Positions 11,843-23,649 are shown, counted from the stretch's first letter. The stretch is 64,000 bases of DNA from Paragorgia papillata (GCA_035771165.1 JAWNZC010000302.1:593501-657500), one strand, 5' to 3'. Notes: generated from the sequence alone by a model not told the origin. Made by a program: numbers and translations.

Positions 11843-12598
11843 TTTTATACATGGTGAATAAATACGAGTTTTTTCCCTTCGATTTATACTGTATAATAGC
11901 CCCAGTTCGATAGTTCAGTTATGCATGGTGTCAAAATAATGAAAGCGAAAGTCAGAATGCCAGCACGCGGAAGTGCATTATAACTTGCCGAATTTCTAAA
12001 TAATTAAAATTTATTTCGTTTTTCTATTGATTATATAACATCGTTCAGCTGATGTTACGAAGCGTTGAAATAAACCTCGGTTTTCGGGTCTAGCATACTC
12101 TGAAAAAGGCACTATTTCAGCACAGGTTTCAAAAATAGCACTCGGTTTCAAAAATAGAAAAACAAATACATTAATCATTGCCGACTGCGATTAACATTTC
12201 AATGGCACTGTGGGAGACATGAGCTTCGCTCTTGCGCTATATATAAATCGAAGGGAAAAAACTCGTATTTATTCACCATACATGTATATAAAAATACATA
12301 GATATATATATATAAGGCAAATCACAAACGGAAGCTTTCAGTCTTAACATACAAATTGTCCTAACTTCTAATGGCTAACTGCTGATTTCGAACTGCAGTT
12401 TGCGGTGTGCCGAAAAATGTGGATCTATTCTTTATTATATAAGGCCTCCAATATAGATGTATATACCGTCTCTGGCAGTAATATACCGTCTCTCTCAGGC
12501 AGTCATTTTTTACTCCCGGGCAGTCTCGGGCGGTCATTTCTTACTCCCGGGCAGTCTCGGGCAGTCCCGGGCAGTCTCGGGCAGTAATTAGTAGGACC
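11318..12598. mobile_element. triple-nested inverted repeat element
   Basis: The outer arms 11318-11610 and 12304-12598 are inverted copies of about 290 bp, carrying GCCCGAGACTGCCCGGG modules, GGTATACATCTATATT and the AATCACAAACGGAAGC end. A second inverted pair lies inside at about 11838-11886 and 12244-12302 (GGTGAATAAATACGAG and complement). A third, perfect one lies at 11680-11802. AT-dinucleotide tracts sit at the arm boundaries. No coding sequence found. Confidence 0.7.
11680..11802. repeat. perfect 55-bp inverted repeat with 13-nt loop
   Basis: Arm 11680-11734 is the exact reverse complement of 11748-11802; the loop is 11735-11747 (GATGATCCCGTTT). The arm begins CAAAGTATAAAGTATAG and ends GAGGTTTCACCCT. 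A transcript would form an uninterrupted 55-bp hairpin; DNA could extrude a cruciform. Confidence 0.9.
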
Positions 12599-12856
12599 CA
12601 CACTGATTACATGTAAACATTAATTTCTTTTGAATTTTCCTCATGAATTATTGAGTTTTTGAAAAACATGAGAGAACATTGAAAATTACGAGGTAATAGG
12701 CTGAGTGATTTTTGTTGTTCTCAAGTGTTTGTAACCCCTGAGTGGTAAAACACGATACAGAAGTTTATGAAATAGCTTCTCAATCGTCAATTATAGTAGA
12801 GGGACTTGGGCCGGGACTTGGTCGATATTCGTGCATATTAGATTAGGTTTCACGTT

Positions 12857-12935
12857 GAATTTATAATTAAGAAATGTGGTAATAAATGGTTCTTTGTTTG
12901 TGTCGTTTATTATCTGATTTCTTAATTATAAATTC
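12857..12935. repeat. 19-bp perfect inverted repeat
   Basis: GAATTTATAATTAAGAAAT at 12857-12875 and its exact complement at 12917-12935, separated by 41 bp. Probably the core of a small MITE. Confidence 0.6.
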
Positions 12936-13435
12936 AGTTAGCGCGACCTTTACCACAAAACTCATGCACATGACCAAATATTTTTCTTTGATTGGCTAAT
13001 TAGCTCATGAATTATTAATGAGTTTGAGAAAGCTGGATAAAGGATTTAACGCGTTGATCCTCAATTTTAAGTAGTAATTGCTTAAAATATAAATAATATT
13101 CAACGTTTTCTCACCTTCTGAGTCCGGTCCATTTTCTGACTACAGTCAAGCTTCTAACCCAAAAAAGGATGCTTTTTGAGAATTTACCATTGCCCAAACT
13201 TGTGAGTTTGTTGATGGAGATATAAACCATGATGATAAATTGACGGAGAAATGGGTGAAATCTCAAAAGAAAAGCGAAGGAAAGTGAAGCACGTGTTGAC
13301 AAGACGCCATGTTGGGTTGAGTCCATTGGTCGAGTCTAGCCATAGTTCGCCCAAGTACACGTTGTGAGAATGAAGGGAAGCAAGGCCGATCGGACAAGGC
13401 GAAGCTTCGTCTAATATTGATTCCGCATCGAACTA

Positions 13436-14340
13436 AGAGAACTTATTATGAAGGAAATTAAAGAAGAAAGGAAAGGAAAAAGAAGAGAAAGAAAGGAAAA
13501 GAGGAAGGAAAGTGGGAAGAAATAGAAGGAAGGAGAGGAGGTAGGGAGGGGAAGGGAGGGAGGGAGGGAGGAAGGGAGAAACGAAGGTATGAAGAATGGA
13601 AGGAAGAGAAAGAGAAAGAAAGAGCGACACAGAGACAGAGAGACAGAGAGACAGAGAGACAGAGAGACAGAGAGACAGAGAGACAGAGAGACAGAGAGAC
13701 AGAGAGACAGAGAGACAGACAGAGAGACAGAGAGACAGAGAGACAGAAAGACAGAGAGACAGAGAGACAGAAAGACAGAAAGACAGAGAGAGAGACAGAG
13801 AGACAGAGAGACAGAGAGACAGAGAGACAGAGAGACAGAGAGACAGAGAGACAGAGAGACAGAGAGACAGAGAGACAGAGAGACAGAGAGACAGAGAGAC
13901 AGAGAGACAGAGAGACAGAGAGACAGAGAGACAGAGAGACAGAGAGACAGAGAGACAGAGAGACAGAGAGACAGAGAGACAGAGAGACAGAGAGACAGAG
14001 AGACAGAGAGACAGAGAGACAGAGAGACAGAGAGACAGAGAGACAGAGAGACAGAGAGACAGAGAGACAGAGAGACAGAGAGACAGAGAGACAGAGAGAC
14101 AGAGAGAAAGAAAGAAAGAAAGAAAGGAAGGGAGGAAGGGAGGAAGGAAGGAGGGAAGGAGGGAAGGAGGGAGGGAAGGAAGGAAGGAAGGAAGGAAGGA
14201 AGGAAGGAAGGAAGGAAGGAAGGAAGGAAGGAAGGAAGGAAGGAAGGAAGGAAGGAAGGAAGGAAGGAAGGAAGGAAGGAAGGAAGCAAGGAAGGAAGGG
14301 AAGGAAAGAATGAAGGGAAGGAAATAATGAGAAGCAAGGA
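13436..14340 (+). repeat. AGAGACAG octamer and GGAA simple-repeat block
   Basis: Purine-rich lead-in (13436-13620), an almost pure AGAGACAG tract (13622-14105), then GGAA repeats (14106-14300). The long open frames in this block are low-complexity artefacts. Confidence 0.95.
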
Positions 14341-14891
14341 ATAACTAACGAACACCCTCATCCACCATCATCTAACACCATACAACATCAAGGCAATGAA
14401 CAGTCATTGAAAAACTGAAACAAACCACATTTAGAATTGTATTGCACAAAAACAGTATATTTACTTTGTATAACAAAAGCACATCTTCACTCAAATACAA
14501 GCAGCCATTTCGAAAACGCATTTTCTATTTTTTTTAAATTTCTAGCCCAACGTACTACGGATCCCTTAAATTACTAAAAAATCTATAAATAAGTTACAGA
14601 AGCAGATTATACGGAGGACAATAAGTCGCGACTTAATTAAGGGTACGTATACATTAGATGAGGATATGCTTTGGGAGATTGATTAGTGCGCTGCGAATTT
14701 TAGCGCTATGTATCTCAAATTTCCAGTCAAAAAGGACAAATATAAATTTGGCGAGTATTCATTTCAAACTTCTCCTGTTTTTGACGAGTTAGCGAAAATA
14801 CACACTCCAGATAAATTCAAAAAATAAATTTACCGTTTACTGTCGTGGCAATAAAGCGTTCCTAAAATATTGTTGCAATATATTCCTCAAG
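14341..14891. other. unassigned spacer
   Basis: No exon, RNA gene or repeat recognised between the GGAA tract and the foldback before the satellite. Confidence 0.4.
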
Positions 14892-15063
14892 TTGAACAAT
14901 TCATTTGATAAGATTCGTTGACAACTTCCTGTTTTGAATTCTGTTTTGAATTTGATTGGTGTTTGGCAAACAATCCTGTTTCTTATTGGTTGTTTAAAAA
15001 CCAGAAACCAATCAAATTCAAAACAGGAAGTTAGCAATAATTTTCATCAAATGAATTGGTCAA
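14892..15063. mobile_element. foldback MITE next to satellite array
   Basis: CTTCCTGTTTTGAATT (14925) pairs with AATTCAAAACAGGAAG (to 15030), with an internal TTTGATTGGTG/ACCAATCAAA match; outer parts TTGAACAATTCATTTGA and TCAAATGAATTGGTCAA also pair. It ends only about 27 bp before the first satellite hairpin. Confidence 0.55.
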
Positions 15064-15089
15064 ACATAGCAAATGATATAAACATTCTA

Positions 15090-15172
15090 CAATCCTGGAC
15101 AAAATTGTTGGGCCACTTTTCCGATTTTGCCGATTTTCGCATAGTGTCCCAAGCACTTTTGTCCAGGATTGT
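15090..15172. mobile_element. 83-bp hairpin module, first of 14
   Basis: Terminal inverted repeats ACAATCCTGGACAAAA / TTTTGTCCAGGATTGT flank a 51-bp core with a CCGATTTTGCCGATTTTCG duplication. Inside the array the pairing extends 12 bp further out (CGTCATTTTCAG / CTGAAAATGACG). At the array's outer left edge (and outer right edge at 20800) that extension is missing. Confidence 0.7.
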
Positions 15173-18100
15173 CTGAAAATGACGAATTAAACAAGAAAAT
15201 CGAAGAAAAAAACAATTTGGGGGGCGGCGATTCAGCGCAGTTTGCTCGAAACTGACATAAATACGCTCCCACATGCATGAACAACAAATTGTTTGTGGGG
15301 TATAGAAGGTTTGGTGAATATGCAAATTAAATAGAGCTCTCGTGCGGGTAGGTACCGGTGCGTGGTGGGAACTCTGCAGAGACTCTGCTCCAGTGATCCC
15401 TTCCCCATTGAGGGGGTAAGGGGGAGCAGAGATGGGGGCTCTTTTATTTAAACTGTATATATTTTGCAATGTTACAAAGTTAAAAAGCTGTGTATTTATT
15501 GAAAAATCATAAACTCGTCATTTTCAGACAATCCTGGACAAAATTGTTGGGCCACTTTTCCGATTTTGCCGATTTTCGCATAGTGTCCCAAGCACTTTTG
15601 TCCAGGATTGTCTGAAAATGACGAATTAAACAAAATCGAAGAAAAAAACAATTTGGGGGCGGCGATTCTGCGCAGTTTGCTCGAAACTGACATAAATACG
15701 CTCCCACATGCATGAACAACAAATTGTTTGTGGGGTATAGAAGGTTTGGTGAATATGCAAATTAAATAGAGCTCTCGTGCGGGTGGTACCGGTGCGGGTG
15801 GGAACTCTGCAGAGACTCTGCTCCAGTGATCCCTTCCCCATTGAGGGGGTAAGGGGGAGCAGAGATGGGGGCTCTTTTATTAAACTGTATATAATTTTGC
15901 AATGTTACAAAGTTAAAAAGCTGTGTTTTTATTGAAAAATCATAAACTCGTCATTTTCAGACAATCCTGGACAAAATTGTTGGGCCCACTTTTCCGATTT
16001 TGCCGATTTTCGCATAGTGTCCCAAGCACTTTTGTCCAGGATTGTCTGAAAATGACGAATTAAACAAAATCGAAGAAAAAAACAATTTGGGGGCGGCGAT
16101 TCTGCGCAGTTTGCTCGAAACTGACATAAATACGCTCCCACATGCATGAACAACAAATTGTTTGTGGGGTATAGAAGGTTTGGTGAATATGCAAATTAAA
16201 TAGAGCTCTCGTGCGGGTGGTACCGGTGCGGGTGGGGAACTCTGCAGAGACTCTGCTCCAGTGATCCCTTCCCCATTGAGGGGGTAAGGGGGAGCAGAGA
16301 TGGGGGCTCTTTTATTAAACTGTATATATTTTGCAATGTTACAAAGTTAAAAAGCTGTGTTTTATTGAAAAATCATAAACTCGTCATTTTCAGACAATCC
16401 TGGACAAAATTGTTGGGCCACTTTTCCGATTTTGCCGATTTTCGCATAGTGTCCCAAGCACTTTTGTCCAGGATTGTCTGAAAATGACGAATTAAACAAA
16501 ATCGAAGAAAAAAAACAATTTGGGGGCGGCGATTCTGCGCAGTTTGCTCGAAACTGACATAAATACGCTCCCACATGCATGAACAACAAATTGTTTGTGG
16601 GGTATAGAAAGGTTTGGTGAATATGCAAATTAAATAGAGCTCTCGTGCGGGTGGGTACCGGTGCGGGTGGGAACTCTGCAGAGACTCTGCTCCAGTGATC
16701 CCTTCCCCATTGAGGGGGTAAGGGGGAGCAGAGATGGGGGCTCTTTTATTAAACTGTATATATTTTGCAATGTTACAAAGTTAAAAAGCTGTGTTTTATT
16801 GAAAAATCATAAACTCGTCATTTTCAGACAATCCTGGACAAAATTGTTGGGCCACTTTTCCGATTTTGCCGATTTTCGCATAGTGTCCCAAGCACTTTTG
16901 TCCAGGATTGTCTGAAAATGACGAATTAAACAAAATCGAAGAAAAAAACAATTTGGGGGCGGCGATTCTGCGCAGTTTGCTCGAAACTGACATAAATACG
17001 CTCCCACATGCATGAACAACAAATTGTTTGTGGGGTATAGAAGGTTTGGTGAATATGCAAATTAAATAGAGCTCTCGTGCGGGTGGTACCGGTGCGGGTG
17101 GGAACTCTGCAGAGACTCTGCTCCAGTGATCCCTTCCCCATTGAGGGGGTAAGGGGGAGCAGAGATGGGGGCTCTTTTATTAAACTGTATATATTTTGCA
17201 ATGTTACAAAGTTAAAAAGCTGTGTTTTATTGAAAAATCATAAACTCGTCATTTTCAGACAATCCTGGACAAAATTGTTGGGCCACTTTTCCGATTTTGC
17301 CGATTTTCGCATAGTGTCCCAAGCACTTTTGTCCAGGATTGTCTGAAAATGACGAATTAAACAAAATCGAAGAAAAAAACAATTTGGGGGCGGCGATTCT
17401 GCGCAGTTTGCTCGAAACTGACATAAATACGCTCCCACATGCATGAACAAACAAATTGTTTGTGGGGTATAGAAGGTTTGGTGAATATGCAAATTAAATA
17501 GAGCTCTCGTGCGGGTGGTACCGGTGCGGGTGGGAACTCTGCAGAGACTCTGCTCCAGTGATCCCTTCCCCATTGAGGGGGTAAGGGGGAGCAGAGATGG
17601 GGGCTCTTTTATTAAACTGTATATATTTTGCAATGTTACAAAGTTAAAAAGCTGTGTTTTATTGAAAAATCATAAACTCGTCATTTTCAGACAATCCTGG
17701 ACAAAATTGTTGGGCCACTTTTCCGATTTTGCCGATTTTCGCATAGTGTCCCAAGCACTTTTGTCCAGGATTGTCTGAAAATGACGAATTAAACAAAATC
17801 GAAGAAAAAAACAATTTGGGGGCGGCGATTCTGCGCAGTTTGCTCGAAACTGACATAAATACGCTCCCACATGCATGAACAACAAATTGTTTGTGGGGTA
17901 TAGAAGGTTTGGTGAATATGCAAATTAAATAGAGCTCTCGTGCGGGTGGTACCGGTGCGGGTGGGAACTCTGCAGAGACTCTGCTCCAGTGATCCCTTCC
18001 CCATTGAGGGGGTAAGGGGGAGCAGAGATGGGGGCTCTTTTATTAAACTGTATATATTTTGCAATGTTACAAAGTTAAAAAGCTGTGTTTTATTGAAAAA

Positions 18101-20800
18101 TCATAAACTCGTCATTTTCAGACAATCCTGGACAAAATTGTTGGGCCACTTTTCCGATTTTGCCGATTTTCGCATAGTGTCCCAAGCACTTTTGTCCAGG
18201 ATTGTCTGAAAATGACGAATTAAAACAAAATCGAAGAAAAAAACAATTTGGGGGCGGCGATTCTGCGCAGTTTGCTCGAAACTGACATAAATACGCTCCC
18301 ACATGCATGAACAACAAATTGTTTGTGGGGTATAGAAGGTTTGGTGAATATGCAAATTAAATAGAGCTCTCGTGCGGGTGGTACCGGTGCGGGTGGGAAC
18401 TCTGCAGAGACTCTGCTTCCAGTGATCCCTTCCCCATTGAGGGGGTAAGGGGGAGCAGAGATGGGGGCTCTTTTATTAAACTGTATATATTTTGCAATGT
18501 TACAAAGTTAAAAAGCTGTGTTTTATTGAAAAATCATAAACTCGTCATTTTTCAGACAATCCTGGACAAAATTGTTGGGCCACTTTTCCGATTTTGCCGA
18601 TTTTCGCATAGTGTCCCAAGCACTTTTGTCCAGGATTGTCTGAAAATGACGAATTAAACAAAATCGAAGAAAAAAAACAATTTGGGGGCGGCGATTCTGC
18701 GCAGTTTGCTCGAAACTGACATAAATACGCTCCCACATGCATGAACAACAAATTGTTTGTGGGGTATAGAAGGTTTGGTGAATATGCAAATTAAATAGAG
18801 CTCTCGTGCGGGTGGTACCGGTGCGGGTGGGAACTCTGCAGAGACTCTGCTCCAGTGATCCCTTCCCCATTGAGGGGGTAAGGGGGAGCAGAGATGGGGG
18901 CTCTTTTATTAAACTGTATATATTTTGCAATGTTACAAAGTTAAAAAGCTGTGTTTTATTGAAAAATCATAAACTCGTCATTTTCAGACAATCCTGGACA
19001 AAATTGTTGGGCCACTTTTCCGATTTTGCCGATTTTCGCATAGTGTCCCAAGCACTTTTGTCCAGGATTGTCTGAAAATGACGAATTAAACAAAATCGAA
19101 GAAAAAAACAATTTGGGGGCGGCGATTCTGCGCAGTTTGCTCGAAACTGACATAAATACGCTCCCACATGCATGAACAACAAATTGTTTGTGGGGTATAG
19201 AAGGTTTGGTGAATATGCAAATTAAATAGAGCTCTCGTGCGGGTGGTACCGGTGCGGGTGGGAACTCTGCAGAGACTCTGCTCCAGTGATCCCTTCCCCA
19301 TTGAGGGGGTAAGGGGGAGCAGAGATGGGGGCTCTTTTATTAAACTGTATATATTTTGCAATGTTACAAAGTTAAAAAGCTGTGTTTTATTGAAAAATCA
19401 TAAACTCGTCATTTTCAGACAATCCTGGACAAAATTGTTGGGCCACTTTTCCGATTTTGCCGATTTTCGCATAGTGTCCCAAGCACTTTTGTCCAGGATT
19501 GTCTGAAAATGACGAATTAAACAAAATCGAAGAAAAAAACAATTTGGGGGCGGCGATTCTGCGCAGTTTGCTCGAAACTGACATAAATACGCTCCCACAT
19601 GCATGAACAACAAATTGTTTGTGGGGTATAGAAGGTTTGGTGAATATGCAAATTAAATAGAGCTCTCGTGCGGGTGGTACCGGTGCGGGTGGGAACTCTG
19701 CAGAGACTCTGCTCCAGTGATCCCTTCCCCATTGAGGGGGTAAGGGGGAGCAGAGATGGGGGCTCTTTTATTAAACTGTATATATTTTGCAATGTTACAA
19801 AGTTAAAAAGCTGTGTTTTATTGAAAAATCATAAACTCGTCATTTTCAGACAATCCTGGACAAAATTGTTGGGCCACTTTTCCGATTTTGCCGATTTTCG
19901 CATAGTGTCCCAAGCACTTTTGTCCAGGATTGTCTGAAAATGACGAATTAAACAAAATCGAAGAAAAAAACAATTTGGGGGCGGCGATTCTGCGCAGTTT
20001 GCTCGAAAACTGACATAAATACGCTCCCACATGCATGAACAAACAAATTGTTTGTGGGGTATAGAAGGTTTGGTGAATATGCAAATTAAATAGAGCTCTC
20101 GTGCGGGTGGTACCGGTGCGGGTGGGAAACTCTGCAGAGACTCTGCTCCAGTGATCCCTTCCCCATTGAGGGGGTAAGGGGGAGCAGAGATGGGGGCTCT
20201 TTTATTAAACTGTATATATTTTGCAATGTTTACAAAGTTAAAAAGCTGTGTTTTATTGAAAAATCATAAACTCGTCATTTTCAGACAATCCTGGACAAAA
20301 TTGTTGGGCCACTTTTCCGATTTTGCCGATTTTCGCATAGTGTCCCAAGCACTTTTGTCCAGGATTGTCTGAAAAATGACGAATTAAACAAAATCGAAGA
20401 AAAAAACAATTTGGGGGCGGCGATTCTGCGCAGTTTGCTCGAAACTGACATAAATACGCTCCCACATGCATGAACAACAAATTGTTTGTGGGGTATAGAA
20501 GGTTTGGTGAATATGCAAATTAAATAGAGCTCTCGTGCGGGTGGTACCGGTGCGGGTGGGAACTCTGCAGAGACTCTGCTCCAGTGATCCCTTCCCCATT
20601 GAGCGGGTAAGGGGGAGCAGAGATGGGGGCTCTTTTATTAAACTGTATATATTTTGCAATGTTACAAAGTTAAAAAGCTGTGTTTTATTGAAAAATCATA
20701 AACTCGTCATTTTCAGACAATCCTGGACAAAATTGTTGGGCCACTTTTCCGATTTTGCCGATTTTCGCATAGTGTCCCAAGCACTTTTGTCCAGGATTGT
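15090..20800. repeat. about 431-bp satellite, 13 units, hairpin-bounded
   Basis: The landmark AATCCTGGACAAAATTG recurs at 15091, 15530, 15963, 16396, 16830, 17261, 17693, 18124, 18559, 18990, 19421, 19852, 20287 and 20719, giving a period of 431-439 bp. Each unit has an 83-bp hairpin module (ACAATCCTGGACAAAA ... TTTTGTCCAGGATTGT) and a spacer of about 348 bp with a GGTACCGG box, a GAGGGGGTAAGGGGG box and an ATGCAAAT octamer. The array begins and ends exactly at the hairpin module, giving 14 hairpins and 13 spacers. Unit differences are mostly one-base homopolymer changes, so the array is very homogeneous. Short open frames repeat on both strands in every unit and look incidental. Confidence 0.95.
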
Positions 20801-20854
20801 AGTTGTCCTTCAGCAGCGTATATATGTGATAGAAGAATCTCAAATGAAGTCGAA

Positions 20855-20928
20855 TCACTGCTGGGAATCGAACCCAAGGTCTCTGGTTTAACGTACCAGG
20901 GCTCTACCACTGAGCTATTGGGACTCCC
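20855..20928 (-). tRNA. tRNA-Asn-like sequence, probably SINE head or pseudogene
   Basis: On the minus strand there is a D-arm AGCTCAGTGGTAGAGC, an anticodon stem-loop CTGGT-ACGTTAA-ACCAG with anticodon GTT, and a T-arm with GGTTCGATTCC. Box A and box B promoters are good. The acceptor stem does not close (5' GGGAGTC versus 3' CAGTGAT), so a functional tRNA is unlikely. It lies between the satellite array and a 16-bp hairpin, and may be the head of a tRNA-derived SINE. Confidence 0.6.
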
Positions 20929-20934
20929 GGCTGA

Positions 20935-20968
20935 GGCAGTCAGAAATATCCTGATATTTCTGACTGCC
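20935..20968. repeat. 16-bp perfect hairpin upstream of the tRNA-like unit
   Basis: GGCAGTCAGAAATATC, a CT loop, then the exact complement. It sits 6 bp upstream (minus strand) of the tRNA-Asn-like sequence. Confidence 0.75.
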
Positions 20969-21748
20969 TAATACTGTAACAAAATTTGAAAAAATTCTAG
21001 TAAAACCCGAGATTTAAAAAAACAGTTTTGTGCGCCCATTCCGTGGAAAAATTGATGGTGGAGAATTCGTTAGACGAGGATCGAAAGGTTAAAATAAATT
21101 CTCACTAAATATTTAAATTTTCATAATCAGCAACGATTTGGCTTTCTCGACTGTAAACTTGAAAGACATAGCCCTAAAATTTGGTGCGCAATGGCCAGTT
21201 TCCCAACACAATGAAAAATATGCTTTCATAATCTATTGTTATATACCAAAGACTTTCGTTTGCCAAAGATGAAATCCTATTGGTCAAATCATGGTCACGT
21301 GTTGTTTAACAAACTCAATGTTTCTTTCTGCCGAGGGAAACATTGCACTGTTTCCCTCTGACGTCAACAATGAAGAAGGAAACAGTTGCAATGTTTCCCT
21401 CTGACGTCGCTTTAATCATGTGTTGTTCACGTGAATACACGATTATTGCATCAGATCAAGAACTTTGGACTTTTCGGAACATTTTGAAAACAAGAGCTTG
21501 TTTCGAGCTTGTCTTGTTCGAAATAGTCCATTTTCCAAAGGAAAGAATAGCTATACATATCTTCAAAGGTCTGAAAAAAACCTGGATAAATTTAAAGCTG
21601 TTCTTTGTACTTGTTGAGTCTGGTGTATTTGTTTAGTTGAATTGAAATACGAAGACAAAGTCAATTAAGCGTTTTGGTAAGTCTTTTTGCCTTTTGCAAG
21701 TTTCGAGTCATTTGGTATTTTGTATTTTAAAAGTCTTTGGTGTATAAC
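20969..21748. other. spacer with GAGGGAAACATTG inverted motifs
   Basis: No gene assigned. At about 21330-21410 the motif GAGGGAAACATTGC / GCAATGTTTCCCTC occurs in both orientations around GACGTC, suggesting the end of a foldback family that continues at 21749. An open frame at 21343-21636 has no recognised domain and overlaps these repeats. Confidence 0.4.
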
Positions 21749-21889
21749 AATATACACTTGTTGACTTTTGCCTCGAGAAACATCGAGTTTTACGGTCCCT
21801 CTGGCTTCAATGTCACCCTCGGGTGACATTGAAGCCTTCGGGTCCGTAAAACTCGATGTTTCCCTCGGCGCCAGTCAACAAGTGTATTG
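21749..21889. repeat. long hairpin, about 65-bp arms
   Basis: CAATATACACTTGTTGAC at the left pairs with GTCAACAAGTGTATTG at the right. The arms then match through ACATCGAGTTTTACGG and GGCTTCAATGTCACCC to the centre near 21819, with few mismatches. Confidence 0.75.
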
Positions 21890-21967
21890 TAACCGGGTCC
21901 TTTTATTAAACGGTCAAATTCTAATAAGTCGCGACTTATTTTGGACTAGCTTTCAACCCTGTTCTTA

Positions 21968-22383
21968 GGCCCTGTTTACATGAAGCGGATTGACAGTCCA
22001 ATTGGATCGCAAAACGCGAGTGAAGTCAATCTGGGCACATTGTTTACACGGAGAATCCAATCTGCTTGGAACATTGTTTTCGGTTTTGGAACAGTATTTT
22101 CTGTGCTTCCCTCAATGTCTGCCATTTAGCACGACACGTAGGAACTTCACTGATGCGTATCAAGTCATTTTCAAGTCAAACCGTGTTTAGATGAATCAGA
22201 TTGAAAACATTCAAGTCGATCCTTGCTTGAATCTCAAGTCAAACCACTCCACTGCGTCGATTGACTTCAGTCATTCGTTTCGATCAGATCGAAAACTTTC
22301 AATCTTCTTCATGTAAACACAACAAGGAGAAACAACATGCGAGATTTGACTTGAACACTCAACCGCTTCGTGTAAACAGGACC
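21968..22383. mobile_element. Harbinger-type MITE with TTA duplication
   Basis: Inverted ends GGCCCTGTTTACATGAAGCGG and CCGCTTCGTGTAAACAGGACC are flanked by TTA at 21965-21967 and 22384-22386. A three-base TTA/TWA target duplication is typical of PIF/Harbinger. No coding content. Confidence 0.7.
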
Positions 22384-22489
22384 TTAATAATCTTATTTTA
22401 GTCACGACTTTGTTCACGAACAAATCGACCATTTATACGCGTGTGTTCGTTACGTCATACCATGATCGCCTCGGATTCTTTTGTTCTCC

Positions 22490-23470
22490 GAGGGAATGTA
22501 AACCTCGTATTTCCCTCATCGCTCATGCAAGAGGGAAATTTATCCTTTGTCTTCTAATTTTCCCGTGCATGTTGAAGAGGGAAAATTAGAAGACAAAGAA
22601 ATCCTTTGTCTTCTTCTAATTTTCCCGTGCATGTTGATGAGGGAAAATTAGGGGGCGATTACATGGACCGGGCTGGCCCGGTTAACCGGGCTAGCCCGGT
22701 TAACCGGGATGAGTTTACAAAACGATTACATGGAGCGGGCTAGCCCGGTAAGCCGGGATGATTTCAGGCCGAAATTCGCAATTATCAAGTAAATAAGGGC
22801 AAAGCTACGTTAGTTTTACTTCAGTTTTACACTAATTAGTCTATTATTTATTTTGTAAGCCCATCGTTACTAAAAAGATTGTTAAAGTCTTAGCTAACCC
22901 AGGAAAGCGTCTTCACGAAGACTAATTAATTTATTAAATCTTCGCTTTGATCACAAAACACACAAACAACGTTGATGTTCTATTTCAGTTCCTTTCAGCA
23001 CTATTTAGACGCTTTCCTGGGTTAGCTAAGACTTTAACAATCTTTTTAGTAACGATGGGCTTACAAAATAAATAATAGACTAATTAGTGTAAAACTGAAG
23101 TAAAACTAACGTAGCTTTGCCCTTATTTACTTGATAATTGCGAATTTCGGCCTGAAATCATCCCGGCTTACCGGGCTAGCCCGCTCCATGTAATCGTTTT
23201 GTAAACTCATCCCGGTTAACCGGGCTAGCCCGGTTAACCGGGCCAGCCCGGTCCATGTAATCGCCCCCTAAGAAGACAAAGAAATCTTTTGTCTTCTTCT
23301 AAATTTCCCGCTTGCATATATTTCCCCTCATCAACATGCACGGGAAAATTAGATGCGACTTCTCTGATCAACCGTGTAAATTTCCTGTTGGTAAGATTCT
23401 CAAAGTTTTCCTCGGCGATCATAATATTACAAACTAATAACATGACTTGAGGGAAATTAGCGATTAAATT
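22490..23470. repeat. palindromic GAGGGAAAATTAGAAGAC repeats, split by an insertion
   Basis: Units GAGGGAAAATTAGAAGACAA / TTGTCTTCTAATTTTCCC alternate in both orientations with CGTGCATGTTGA spacers on either side of the 22651-23268 element. The intact neighbouring unit at about 22577-22600 serves as the pre-insertion reference sequence. Confidence 0.6.
22651..23268. mobile_element. foldback MITE with 262-bp arms
   Basis: The left arm 22651-22912 and right arm 23007-23268 are inverted and equal in length, around a 94-bp loop. Ends are GGGGGCGATTACATGGACCGG and complement; arms contain alternating GGCTAGCCCGGTTAACC blocks. A TA dinucleotide adjoins each end (22649-22650, 23269-23270). The inserted site matches GGGAAAATTAGAAGAC in the neighbouring repeat unit, which shows that a discrete element inserted. 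Confidence 0.8.
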
Positions 23471-23649
23471 TCCCTCAAGTCATGTTATTACTTATAATAA
23501 ATAGGACACGTCTTAATTAAGTTGCGAAATATTTTCTCCCGTTTAAATGGCCCTGTAATTAAAAAGCCTATATTGCATTAATTTAAAAAGTAAAAAAAAG
23601 CCGTGTTATGCTAGACAAATCATCCTAGAAATTCAACTTGCAAGAAATC

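Noticed and set aside
13411..14361. Long open frames across the AGAGACAG/GGAA block
   Set aside because: Repeat periods without stop codons keep all frames open; the translations are pure low-complexity repeats on both strands.
15047..20891. Dozens of repeated 60-135-codon frames in the 431-bp satellite
   Set aside because: They occur on both strands, overlap each other and shift with one-base indels between units; no constraint on frame is visible.
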